64,000 nt of DNA. Origin: Diploscapter coronatus. Lineage: Eukaryota; Nematoda; Chromadorea; Rhabditida; Rhabditidae. The first letter of the stretch is position 1; each line of letters begins with the position of its first letter. This document shows, one piece after another, positions 37,186 through 50,000 of this stretch. Made by a program: the position numbers and the translations under genes. The stretch lies in the NCBI GenBank assembly GCA_964036155.1, contig OZ038422.1:39951201-40015200 (forward strand), in the 5' to 3' direction. The notes beneath the pieces were generated by a model, which worked only from the letters and a program-made list of their open reading frames with translations, was not told the origin of the DNA and did not search any database.

Positions 37186-40100
37186 ATGGGTCAGGGAGTC
37201 ATACAGGTTTGTAAAATTAAAAAAAAAATTTATGTTACTCTAATTTTTGAAAATTTCAGATCTTCAAAGATTTCGCCAATTGGTCGACGGTATGTGGTGT
37301 GCCGCATATCGCAAATTCATCCACAAAACTATCGAGGGCCTTCTGGATCATTGTCTTCATTGCAATGGTAGATTTCTGAAAATACAACGAAATTGAGCAC
37401 GAATCTACATGCTATTATTATAGATTAATGAAATAAAGGCCTTGAAGGAAATTAAGTGGATGGTTTTAGGTCTCCATGTTCAGTTACGAGCTCTACATCA
37501 TGATTGCCAAATTCCTGACCTATCCAGCAATGGTGAACACGAATTTGCCTTTTGAAGAGCAGGTCAGCTATAAATAAATTTGAGAAAAGCGATAATTTGA
37601 TGTTCAAGTCGTGTGAAACATTGCACAAAAAATAACATGTTTATGGCTTTTCCCAGCTTTTAGAAATAAATAATTAACTTCCAGCGCTTCCCAGTGATCA
37701 CCGTCTGCAATTTTAACCCGCTCAAATACTCGGTCGTCAAGTCGAAATTCTCTGATATCAATGATTTGATGGAAACTTATAAGTCCGCTGTGGCTGGAAC
37801 GCTTGTTGCTCCAGATAAATGGGGGCTTTATGTAAGACGAAAAACGTTGTTTCCCAACTACTCGCTCTTATTTTCAATTCACCTAACTTTAACTTCATTC
37901 TACTTCTCATAAACTTCAAAAAACTACTAGACCTTTGAAATGAAGCTGAAACTGGAAATTAACTCTAACACTCTTGATAGATAGCAAAATGAAGGAAAAG
38001 ACTTACTTGAAATTTGAAGGACGTAAAAGACAAGCCCTTCGACCGAGACACCCGCGCACAGGAGGCACTCATTCTGGAAACAGCTAAGCTCTCGCAGGCC
38101 GATTTAGATGAAGCCACGTACAGCTTCGAGGAGCTCATCACGGAATGCTCGTTCTCTTCTGCCCCTTGCAATAAGGACGCATTCACGAAGATCTTCAACC
38201 CAGTCTATGGAGCCTGCTATTCCTTCAACGAGGACAAGGCGCTCAACTACAGCTGCAATCGGGCGGGGATTAAATTCGGGTTAAAACTGCTGATCACTGT
38301 TTCGGTAGGGTTTGTCCTCACTTTTTAATAGAAAAATCGTAATTTGAAGAAATGGAACTTTGAAGAGAGTTCAATGAAAAATCACGTTTTTCAAAAGAGT
38401 CCTTGCATTTTTCACCGAAGACTATAGAAGAGATGGAAGTGAGATTATGAAAAACTAAAATGACATATAAGACGTCTTTATAACTGTGAAATTGCCAGAT
38501 TAAGAAAGCATATTTTTTTAAATAAAGAAAAATTTACAGCAAACAAAAGCGGAAGGTGGCGGTGGTTGGGACTTCCTTCCGACCACTCATTCAGCCGGAG
38601 CGAGAGTTGCCATCAACGCTCCTGGCACTCTCCCATCTCTCGAAGCCACAGGCATCAATGCGGGTGTCGGTTACCAGACTGCAATCAGCGTGAATACGGT
38701 AGAAAATTGTTTGTTTTTGAAAAAATCAACAAATTGAAAATAGGCTCATACGAACCGGGCAAAGAGACCGTATGGAATTTGCGTAAACAGAGAGCCGACA
38801 GACACGGATATTTATGCGGTGAGAATCACTTTCTTTTAATTTGAAGTCCGAATTTAAAAAAAAAAACATAAGTTATGTTCTGATAGAATGAAGAAGTTTA
38901 CGTTGAAATGATGCTTGAAAATTCAGAATTACACCTACACATTGGAAACCTGCTTCAATGGATGTCGCCAGAGAAAGACAAACGAAGTGTGTTCGTGCGC
39001 CACGCCTAGATTCCCTCTGCCTTCAGGAATGAGCTACTGCGAACCGACCAAAGCTAATCGTGAGGCCAATTACTATATGACGAGACCACTAGTTAGAGAT
39101 AGGGGGAGAAGGGAAGTAGAGAGAAATAGCGTGAGAAAAGATAGGCCTCATTATCTCATCAAATAGCAGTTGCCATCGTGGGTTCTGAATATGTTTTTTA
39201 ATTTGACCGTCTTTTTCCAAATTTATCATCTTAAAATTCGAAAATACAAGAGTTGAAAAGAGCTCAGAGATAGAAACTTTGAATTTTTAAAATAAAAATG
39301 AGTGGAAGGTGTTAATAAAGGAAAAAAAATTCTGACTGTTTTTAAACTAAATAAATGGAAAATAAATGATGGCACTTACAGTTAACTGCCTAGCCTCTCT
39401 GAAGGGTGATCAGACGAACAAAACGAACCCGAACATGAATGCGATGACGGAGTGCGACTGCAATCCGCCCTGCTCCGAGGACTCCTACACCACAACATCG
39501 TCACTGGCCTGGTTCCCTGCAACTTCGTATTACGTGGGAGTGGGAGACACGGGAAAGGAAGGAGTGGCTGGAAGTTGCTCGCCTGATAACAAAAAAATGG
39601 TGGGTTTTGAACATTTTAAAATTAGGAAGATCGAGAATCTCTTCTTACCTTTACGTAGAACTTCAGAGCTTTTCTTAGCTTTTAGGAAATTAATTTAATG
39701 GCTAGGAGATGTTTAAAAACTCAATTTTCAAAGTTTATACGATTTTTTGCCAAATTAAAAATTCTTCAGGCCAACCCGGACGCCTGCAAGGAATGGTACC
39801 AAGGCAACTCCCTCCTCCTGTCCGTCTTTTTCGAGTCGCTTATCTACGATCTCTACAACGAAGTGCCGAGTTATGGGGTAAGCTTTAAAAGCTTATCTCC
39901 AAATGGAAATTTCTTAGATCGGCGCCGTCATTAACGACCTCGGAGGCCAAGCAGGTCTGTGGATGGGGCTGTCAGTCATTTCGGTTGTTGAGGTAGCTCT
40001 GAAATTCAAAAGAAAATCTGAAATTACAGAAATTATCCCGAATGTCGAATAATAAAATCATTCTGAACTTAGAGAGCTGAGAAAAAAAATGAAATTTAAA

Positions 40101-40588
40101 GATGGTTGGACTGTTTGCAATTTTACTGGGATGGTGCGTTAGTGGAGGAGCGATCAAGATCAGACCGAACAGCGACGATTTGGAGAATGACCACAGAATC
40201 AAGGATATCGATCAGGTCAAGAAAGAATTGGATCAGGTATGTCTAAGACTAGGTCCGAGATAAAGTCAGAATTATTCAACTTTCCGACTTAACTTCAGGT
40301 TTAATTTGAAGGCAGCCTGAAAACCGCATGACATTATGACATGAAACATGACGAAATAGTATGCGGAGAGATAAATACTCTTAGTTTCTTATCCCACTTT
40401 GCCTATTTCTCATGTCTTGATGTTATGCGGTCTCTAAATATCAGAAGTTAAGCTGAAATTGAAATTTACTGAATTAGGAATCTTAAAAAAATTTTTAAAT
40501 TAAAAAAAAAACTGTTAAGTACGACAAGGATGATGAAGACATGATGGATTCTGACGATGACGCTGGTAAGGGGAAGAAGAAAAACTGA
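37186..40588 (+). CDS. DEG/ENaC-family sodium channel subunit
   Basis: Amiloride-sensitive-type cation channel subunit of the plasma membrane, with two transmembrane segments and a large Cys-rich extracellular domain. Exons: 37186-37206, 37260-37367, 37470-37562, 37685-37831, 38020-38304, 38540-38698, 38744-38818, 38927-39059, 39382-39599, 39770-39877, 39918-39992, 40102-40236 and 40520-40588; 541 aa. TM1 is about residues 33-58 (FWIIVFIAMVSMFSYELYIM), followed by FPVITVCNFNPLKYS. The extracellular domain has GACYSFN, NRAKRPYGIC and the Cys-rich ETCFNGCRQRKTNEVCSCAT, then CDCNPPCSEDSY. The pore and TM2 region reads DLGGQAGLWMGLSVISVVE, including the Gly-Leu-Ser selectivity-filter position. 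The tail is acidic then basic. It could be a mechanosensory, proton-gated or peptide-gated type; the sequence does not say. Three acceptors end in AAG (before 38020, 40102 and 40520). Confidence 0.92.
40322..40433. repeat. Inverted-repeat element in last DEG/ENaC intron
   Basis: Left arm ACCGCATGACATTATGACAT and right arm ATGTCTTGATGTTATGCGGT are imperfect inverted repeats about 112 bp apart, with CGAAATAG/CTATTTCT continuing inward. Probably a small non-autonomous element related to the other AACCGC-ended repeats. Confidence 0.6.
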
Positions 40589-41024
40589 TTTATTCAGCAG
40601 CAAAAATTTAATTTAACGAATCACCATTTTATTTCACATAGTTAAATTTATCTACTTTCCATTTTTCCCGAGATGAACCTTTTATCTGCCACTCTGCGTC
40701 TATAACTTACTACCCTTAACTACATGACTGCGTTTTTGCACTCTGCTCCCTCTTATTTCCCCCTAGTCTCGATGAGTGCGTCTCGCAGATTATAGACGCA
40801 GAGTGACTAGGCAACACCGATCTGGGAAAGGATAGCGAGTACAAGTAATCGAATAACCCGAGTGACAAATTCAGGCACGGGAAAGTGATAATAAATAAAT
40901 TCGTTACAATGAAAAGTTGAAATACATTTTCTACTTGAAAACTTTCAAAATTATACTTTCTTATTAGAATCAAGTCTACTATAAAATATTGGATATCATT
41001 TTCGAAAGGTTTGTTTTGAACAAA
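40589..41024. other. Convergent 3' spacer between DEG/ENaC and ARMC5
   Basis: About 440 bp between two converging genes. It contains the terminal-inverted-repeat element at 40690-40805. No clear exon or poly(A) signal could be assigned. Confidence 0.4.
40690..40805. repeat. Terminal-inverted-repeat element, GACGCAGAGTG family, copy 2
   Basis: A 116-bp element bounded by perfect 15-bp inverted repeats CACTCTGCGTCTATA and TATAGACGCAGAGTG. Its right two-thirds closely match 28670-28752. No open frame or evident target-site duplication. Like the other copy, it sits between two converging genes. Confidence 0.7.
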
Positions 41025-44000
41025 CTAAGGTTGGGTGATAAAAGTTCTGAATTTTGATAGGAAAGTCTCACGTAGTAATTCACTCTTTGCAACCGCGTTC
41101 ATTGTGCGCATCACCTGTCGACTCGAGGCGTAGCGAATCAGAACTGCAAACGCGGATTCCAAAAGGCTGAAAATTAAGTTAGAAAATTGAAATAAAAAGA
41201 CGAATCTTAGTTTATCCTTGAAATGCTCAAATTTTTCGACGATCCATAGAACGAAATACAAACCTTTGATGAGTACTAGCGACCAAGGCAACAGGCAGAA
41301 ACTCAACCAGACTGTCCCCATTGATCCATCGCCGTGAAGGCCCATCGCAAGCGCACAGCCATGAGGAGATCTCCGAGCAGAGGTAGCGGTCTGCTAACTG
41401 CAAAAAACGAACATTCAAAATTTAGATGAACTTGAATCTTTTTTTTTTTGAAAATATTTCAGAACAAGAAAGAGATTTTGAAAATGGAGAAATAAAACGA
41501 ACCTCAAGAAGAGTAACACAAGTCGACGAAGAATTGATTGCAGTACAGGAAGAAGTGCAGTTGGCGAGAAGATGCAGGAAAATGCAGAAATCGGTAGCAG
41601 AGCAGCTTTCGACTGAGGAAGTGAACACGAATTCCCTCTTGGCGGAAGTCTTCTCGATCATATCGGCGGAGAACATTCCCTGAAAGAAGGTTTATTATTA
41701 TTATTATCCTGTTAGTGTGAATTTTGAATTTGAAAAAAAAAAAACTTATTTTACGAGAAAATGGAGAGAATGACAGGAAGATCGTTTTTAGAATATCTTT
41801 TATGAGTTGAAATTTCTGTAGAATTTCTAAATTCACCTCAAAATATCGACTTCTTTTAAGAAGACAGGACAGAGGCACTTTAGCAAGCTCGCTTCCGTCA
41901 TCTCCGTTCATGAATGTTACCAATTCACTGAAATCAGTGTTGATTTTTAGAAATCGTTTTAAAAATACCTATTTTCTTCATTAGCTTCTTCATTCTTCTC
42001 GATAGCTTCAACAATCACGCACTTCCCCTCGTCAACAGACGGCGGAGTGTACAGACAGAATGATTCGGCATCGAACATTTCTCTGGGATTGAGAATTCAA
42101 GTTTCAGACAGCTATAAAACATACGGCCTTTTGTATTCCACACCTACTTTTTGAGGAGAGTAAGGAAGAGAGGTAGATAGGGAAAAAGAAAAACAAGTGA
42201 GTGAGTATGGAATGCAAAGAGCTGAAACATACCGAATTCGCTGCACGGAGAACAGAGTTGAGAGCGAGCCGATGATTTGAGCACAGAGGGGAGGCTGCAA
42301 TCAGAAAGTTTGCAAAATTATTTTTCTCATGTTATTACTATTAAAAATGCAATTTACAAAGGGTTACAATAAAAATCGATAAATTCAGAAAACTCACTCC
42401 ATCCTCATAAGTCTTCATTCCTCTATATGTCTGCATTTCCCCGTTTGAAAGTAAAGCATCTAGAGAGTCAAACAGCACATCCATAGCAGTTGTGTGTCCC
42501 TGTGAGAGTCTGAGGGCTGATCGGAATTGGTCTCGAATCAGAGCCACTTTCGCAATGGCCGCTGTGAGTCTTTCAACGAAATCTTTACTGTCCAATTTGC
42601 GAACCAGAAACGCGTGCCCGAAGTCGGAATCCACGTGGGCGGCGAATTCTCTGGAAAATAATCCAAGAATAGTTGGGAAAGAAATAAAAATAGTGAATTT
42701 TCCGATTGCTTGCTCGTAAAAATACGGTGACTTCGAAGTTTGACAACGTTCAAAACTTGTGAAATAAAATGGCGAGGAATAAGAATATTTTCCTATCCTC
42801 TTCTCTAACCCTACATAGAACTTAATAAAGTAGCTAATTTTGCAAGTATTCAAACTAATAACCGACCTCAAAATCTCTCTGCCCAACTCGGCATTCCTCT
42901 CGCATCGCTCGCAGTACGAGCCGAATTTGGTCATTCGACAAGGAGAAGAGCATAAAGCATCGAGCACGCGGATGTGGAACTGCATCGAGAGAAGGGACTC
43001 CAACGCAGCTCGACTCGCTGCCATTCGACGCAGAATCCGATACGCCCGATGGTCAGGACGACGCGCTTTGCACAGATACGATAAAACACTTGCCTAAAAA
43101 GGGTAGATTCGTGATTTCTTTCTTATTTTCAAAACCTATAAGAAATAGAATAAGTATGCCTGAGAAATGGCTATTTCCTCGCTATTTCTAATGACTTGAT
43201 TTTTTCAAGTTATCATTTTCAAATCCGCCCTTCCTTTGTAAAAAACATTCATTTAAAAAATGTCATTAGAAAAAAGAAAGTAGAGATGGGCTTTCAGAAA
43301 AGATGATTTAGAAATAAATAGTTCTTACCATTAGATCTTCTCTCAAAAGTTGTAGCATATTCTGATCGTCCTGTGCGTGGCAAATCAATAGCCACAACTC
43401 TCCGTCGACAATCTGAAAACAAAAAAATGATCAATTTGTATTTTATTGATTTTTTACTCGTCTATCATTCTCAATGTCCCTCCGCTCCGGTCGATTGTTC
43501 GACGCATCGTCAGATTCTGCAGCCGCGTTGAGGACGTCGAAGATTTCTGAATTGTGAGAAACCGAGGATCGGGGAGAGGAGTGCCTGAAACTTGTTAGCC
43601 CTACTTTATCATTTGTATGGTATTTCTTGAAACGATAGTCATTTTACAAGTTGACAGGTGATCAAATTGATGAAATGAAAAAGATCAACACATTATTTTG
43701 CAGGGATGAAAAAATGAAACATTTTCCCTATCTTTAACAACGAATCCCAGAATTTGGAATTTTGAGTAATAATTTTAAAGAGAAAATCTCACATCCGATT
43801 TGGTGAAGAAAAGCTGGAATCCCTCGAATACATCGGACTGGAAGTCATACTGTAAGTGGGCGAGGGATGCGATGACCGAATTGGGGATGTCGTGTTGTAA
43901 TTCCACATCGAGTGAAAATCCTTATGGAGTCTTTCCACAACCTAAAATTCCAATTTAAGGGATCTTGTTTCATTTTCCACTTAGAAACCTCTTCATCATC

Positions 44001-47000
44001 TTTCATTTGTTCGACGTTATCTCCTATGGCAAATTTCGCTGTTGCCATCGACGTTTTCAATGACGGTATGACGACTCGGGGCTGAATCTTTCATCTATGC
44101 TTTTTTTAGATTTTAAAAAATATTTTTTCTAAAATAAAAAAAACATCCAATTCACCTGACAAATCGACGAATTGTCTTCCAAGTACTTGTTGACATTCCT
44201 AATGACCGTATCGATGAACAGCTTGATATGGGCCATTTTTGTCATTCCTGAAAATTCGCTAGCTTGCACTTTCTGGGAAAGTATGAGCTAACCTAGTGTG
44301 TCATGCACAAAATGTCTGAGACTGTCGATGATGATTAGTCGCTCTTCGGAAAGGGAGGATTCTGACAGTCTTCTCACAAGATATTCCAAACCGCCTCGCT
44401 CTCGCATCGCTGCCCGGCCCCAAGCGTCCTGTAAATGAACGTTTTTGTTGAAAATCAAGTTCCAACTTTAACTTCACTTCTTTAAAATTAATGCTAGAGT
44501 TGATTCTTTCAAGTTGAAGATGAGCTTTTAGTGCTTAAATTTAAAAGTGAGTTGTAATTGATTTTTACCTGAGTCATAGAGGAAAGCAGACGACAATTCG
44601 CGGTGATATTGACACTCGTCGATTCGCTGCCCAATTCCACGATTTTATCGATGATGTTGTTTTCTCCTAACCTGAAAAATCATATTTAAAAGGGATAAAA
44701 AATTTCATACCTTTTTCAGTATCTAGCGTAGAAAAGTCAAATCATTCATCAAAAGTAAAAGATTAACATTTTTCTCGTAAGTCGTACCAAAAAAGGCAAA
44801 TAATTATCAAAATTAAAAACTCCTTACTTTTCTCGTAAATCATGTGACGCATTAGCGAGTGTGATGAGCACCCTCTGCTGTATGCAGATTGAATCCTCGA
44901 TTCGAGCCTGCCAACTCGCCTCAGGCAAATCTTCATCCGTCTTGCATTCCGTGAAAAAAGCTTCCAGAAGGATCTCCGTACAGTCACTGAAATAGTTTCA
45001 TCATTAGGTTTTTTTCTTCTAAAACATTATTCATCCAAGTTGATTGACAGTTATTTAGGTTAGGAAACAGATGGTCAACAGGTAAAAAAACTTAATGAAC
45101 TCATCATCTTGATACAAAATGCGCCTTATCTTTTTCTAAGCCGGAAACCTTGATGGCACAGAGTTATTCATATCAAAAGTCTGATCTCCAGACGTCGAGA
45201 CGGTTTTCATCGCAAATATCCCTCTTGTGCGGTGAATTATTCCGGTCAACTTTGCAATTACTATCCTTAATAATGGGACGAGAGACTATAGCAGAATTTT
45301 GTGATAGAAAAGTCCTAACATCTCATTGAATAATTTCATCATTCAAATTCAATCAATTCAATTCTGCTGTCAATCACAACTGATGTTTATCTATGCTTAT
45401 CATCTCACGTGTGTATTTGCTCGTTATAGATTTTCGATTATTTTTTTTATCGAAGCATCTGTGCTATCAATTTCTCTTCCCTCTTTTTCACAATCTCTCT
45501 CTATCGGTCTTGTTTACGCTGCAAAGGACCAACCCTTTGCCTGCTTGCCCGCTGTGCGTGTTTTCTATATAAAGGGCAGTCTGTCTGTTTCCACTGATCT
45601 AATAGCTGAATTCTATTCCCATTTTCATCGCCATCTATGACTATTTATGAACAGTCATCAATTTCATTTTTTCTAACAATAATTCTGTACAGCCCCATGT
45701 GAAGTCATTTCGCAATGTGGTTCAAAAGGTTTCAATAAGTGACGATACGAAATTATGATTCCAGAATGTTCTATGTGAGAATTTTCAAAATGTCAATTTC
45801 CTCGCATCACTTTTCATCATAATCTAATATAAACCAAACTGTATCATTCTCAAAGATACACTGTGAAAGAGAATATTCTCGAGCCTTCTTCCTTCTCTCT
45901 CGCTCTAACTTTTCACTATTCACTGGTCAGAGAAAACTTTGGTTTTAGTCAATTTTTACCTCAATTTAAACACCCCAAAGATTTGCCCACCTGCTGGCCA
46001 ACTGCCTGCCCGTATCTCTCGCGAATCTTCTCGAAAGTCGATCCAAAATCTTCCAAACTTCTGAGTTCACGTCGTTTTCCTCTTTGACTCGTCTCTTCAG
46101 CAGTTTTCCCAGGTAGAAACCGACATTGGAGAGAAGGCAGGTCTGAAAAATTCAAGTTTCATTATAACCACTTACAAAATTCACTTTTCCCCTTCATTTC
46201 TTCATCTGTCGTCTCTCGAGTGGCGAATTTTCCAATTTGCTTTTTTATCGATCTTATTGTTTTTTTTTCTACTTTCTTGTGGTACGCGTGATATGATAGT
46301 GTTGTTTTGTTGAAAGGCCACCGAGTAAGTCGAAAATGAAAGGAGTGTGCGATGGCCGTTCAGCCAAGGCCTTTTGCTCCTTTCCCCTTGCCTGCATTCA
46401 CATGACTCCCCTCTAGCCTCTCTCTGCTCTCTTCCGTGTCCTTTTCTCTTTTTCATCCTTTCAGATGTGTTTTCTCTCCGCTCGTTTTTCCCATTTCATC
46501 TACAGAAATCGACTGCCACAAACGCACAAACAATCCTCTAACCGATTTTTTTTTCTTTTTTGTCTCTCAAAATTTCAATTTTTCTTTCGAATGGCAACTT
46601 GAGGTTTATCAACTCGTCTGAATAGACATGTTTTGCATTTGGCAGCTGTTACTGGCTGTCACATTGTTTGTCAGCTCTTCCCCAAATTTGCCATTTGTGC
46701 TCTTTTCCCGATCATTATCACATTGCCTTGCTGATTGCTTATCAGTTGTTTGCATCGAATCTCGTAAAATCTTTTTTTTTTAAAGAGATGCTCCATTTTC
46801 TTTCAATTTTTTTTCTCTCCAAACCAGTTTCCTCTTTAAATTTATCGTTATCGTGATCGCCGTGTCGCACTAGACGCGATTTTAATGAGAAATATCATCC
46901 TTTTCAAACTTTGTTTTCAAAATACAGCCCAATTTGTAAATTTATGAAAATAATTGAAAAAAACCGGAATTTTCAGCTCAAACCTAGTATTCATTCTTCC

Positions 47001-50000
47001 ACTTTCTCATACCTCACAAAATGATGTCCACCGAGAATGGCCACGCTGCTGAGGAGACCAAGGCCGGACACCTGCCAGCGAACAAGGTCGGAGGCAGAAG
47101 GGTCGTCAATAAGAAGGTTGGAAAATTATCGGGTTTTTGAAAATCAATAAAGTTTTGCAGGACCAGCGCAATTCCGAGTCGGAAAGGGCGATTTCGGAGA
47201 GTTCCGACGAGACCAAGAGCATCCTGGACACGAATTTGCCCGCTCAGGTTCGGAATTTGAATTTTTAGAAATTTTCAAAAGCAGCCAATGATTCAATTTT
47301 CCAAATTTCACAGAGATAAATCGAGGGAACTTCAAACCCGAGTTTTTTAATCAAAATTCTAAAGAAAGGCCCTAAGAACTTTGAAGCAGGGACCAAGTAA
47401 AATGTGTTGGTTTTTAGCTAGAGAAGGCGTACCCGCCCGAGGCAGTGCGCACGTACCACGAGAAGCCGCATCCGCGTCATCAGCCGATTCAGAACGCCCA
47501 CGTGCAGCAGATCACGCGTCCCGTCATCCAGCCCAGGCAGTTCAACCACTCCAAAATCCCCAAGGCATAAATCCGCCCAACCCACAAAGAAATGCCGTAT
47601 CTCTTCTAATTGAAGCCTCTCCTTTCTAATTTTCTTACCTCCCTTCTAGAGAAATCTTGTATTTGTCGGAGGCTTTTCCGACCTTTTTGAACTAGTTACC
47701 CTCAAGTTGCTCTCGTCCTTTTGTAGAAGTTACCCTGTTTCTTTCTCTCCCCTATGTTATTTTCCAGAAAAGAGGGTAACTTCTACAGCGAAGGTACGAG
47801 TAACCTGAGGGTAACTAGTGCAAGAGGTCGCTTTCTCACAAGTCTTTGCTTTTCCTATACTCCTTGTCTACCCTATCCGTTGACAAATACAAAGGACCCT
47901 TCTAGAAGTTGAAAAATAGAAGCCCCGGGCTTAAATTTCAAAATACGGTAACTGTTTTCATCTCTTCCTTTTTCTCAGTGAAACGGTTTACGGTAAAAAT
48001 TCTTGAGCGAGTCTGTATAGAAAATACTTGATAAAACCCGAACTTGCATTTCGGATACAAAAATTATCAACCCATGTAGATACTTTCTTGAAGCATAGCT
48101 GCTGTTTTATCTCTTCACGCTCTCTAATTTGTTCAAAGCATTCCTCTACTCACTTTTATCCTTTTTCTGCTGTAAAGTACTTTTCTTTGAATTTATGGGT
48201 GTAGCATATTCTATTCAGTAGATGATAATAGTCATCGAGACCTAATTTTTTGATGTGCATATGATTTTCTATGAAGAAAGTAAAGACTTGACAGGATAAC
48301 GGGAATATTTGAAACTTGACAATTTATAAATCCCCATGCAGATGAAGAATTGATAGTTTAGACATCTTGCAACTTGATGAGAAAGTATGTAAAGTTTGAG
48401 AGTGTTTCTTATCACCTCAACCCTGCATACTATTTCATTTAGTTGCAAGATTTCGAGATTTACGAATATCAAGTAATTAAAGACAACAAACTTACTTTTG
48501 TGAATGAAGCATTGACGAGTCCTCGAATGGCACGCAAACTTTGATAGGCCAGGTTGAAATGCTCGGAATCGAGAAATTGACAGATAAGGTCGAGCAGAGA
48601 CGAGCTGCCCGAGGCCAACAGGGCTGATTCCTGAAATTTTTATAAGCTACGTTCAATTTTAGCAAAATTTACTCAAATTAATTTTCTTAGAATATAAAAG
48701 AAGTTTACCGTTTTTGTAAATAATCTGTGCTCGGATCCACGAAACTCTCGGAACCTCCGAAATCCTTCTTATAGGAAGACTTCGGAAGTTTCGCGAGTTT
48801 CGTGGATCCGTACACTGAAATATATCAAGAAGAACTCAAAGAAACAGCACAAGTTAATGGAATTTCAAAAACAAAGCTTTTATCTAATAAAAAAAGATAG
48901 AAATTGACCTTATGAACGACAACATTCGCAACCAATCGAGTAACGGATGTCTTGGCCGGCAAAGACGTCGAGGAGCTTTCCAGAATTCGAACTAAATCAG
49001 GCTAATTTAAAAATCGGAACTAGGAAAGACAACTGAGAAATGGCGGGATGTCGTGGGCTACCTTTTCCCACATTATTTTCCCCTACCTTCCCTTCCTTCG
49101 CCTATTCCTAACTGTAGCGCACGTCATCCCATTATTTCAACAGTTGTCGGAAAAAATAAAGCTTTACCTATCATAGGCGCAATTCGGTATTGAAGTCGTT
49201 TGATCTCGAGACAAATGGCGATCGAGAAATTGCAGCAATTGGCCAGACAGCTCGACACAAGTTGAAGGGTTTCGTCGTTGTATCTGGAAAAGGGAGAATC
49301 AAATATGCACTTTTTGTGCCCGTATTCATAAACGCATCAGGAGGCTCGCGATGTGTTTATGAATACGGACACTGGAAAACTTCAGCTCCAACTTTATTCT
49401 ACTTCCGTTAACTTCTTTTTTCTTTTTTTTTTGTAAATTTAACTTCAAATTGAAGTGGAGTCTGACACATTTTTGACCTTTTGATAATTCGTCAACACAA
49501 TTTGTAAAATTCACCAGATTTTTCCCTCCTTCCCCACCTTCTCCAATACAACAGTTGATAAATTTTACAAATTTATATTGATGATTTTCGGATGAATTAG
49601 ACGAGACGAAAATATTTCTCTTAAGAATTTTGAAAAAAAAACAAACTTACTCATTCTTCCCGATGAAAGCGACCTGCGCAGTAAGTATTTCAATTAGCAT
49701 GCTCACATTCTCGTTCTTGACGATGCAGTCTACTGCGGCTGCATTTGCCAGCGTTCCCTTCAACTGCTTCAGATGCCCGCTCACGTCGCCATTTTCTCTG
49801 CGAACAAATTCATAGTTGATTTTTTTATCTTTTATTTTACTTGGATTTAAATTCTAAAATTTATTGAAGAGCTCAAACATTTCAGACTTTTAGTGAAACA
49901 ATCTCATAGTCGATTTAAATTTCAGTCTGAATTTCAAATTCGACACCTTTTTGGGGAGTCCCAGCATTTTAGACTTTTAGCGAAATTTTGTTGGTAGTGA

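Larger units (their letters stand above)
46143..48495 (-). other. ARMC5 intron hosting the DAP gene
   Basis: The largest ARMC5 intron (2.35 kb). It contains the three-exon DAP gene on the opposite strand and, beyond its stop codon, the foldback at 47672-47837. The part at 46200-46970 (pyrimidine-rich on the plus strand) should hold the DAP promoter. At 47840-48495 I see nothing. Confidence 0.6.

Noticed and set aside
39062..39166. In-frame extension of DEG/ENaC exon 38927-39059 to a stop near 39166
   Set aside because: The extension loses the family pattern. The GTGAGG donor at 39060 joins exon 39382 in phase and restores the conserved Cys-rich region.
42341..43024. Minus-strand open frame of 227 residues read without introns
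   Set aside because: It reads through ARMC5 exons 42398-42650 and 42867-43093 and the intron between them, which happens to stay open. The splice sites and protein quality favour two exons.
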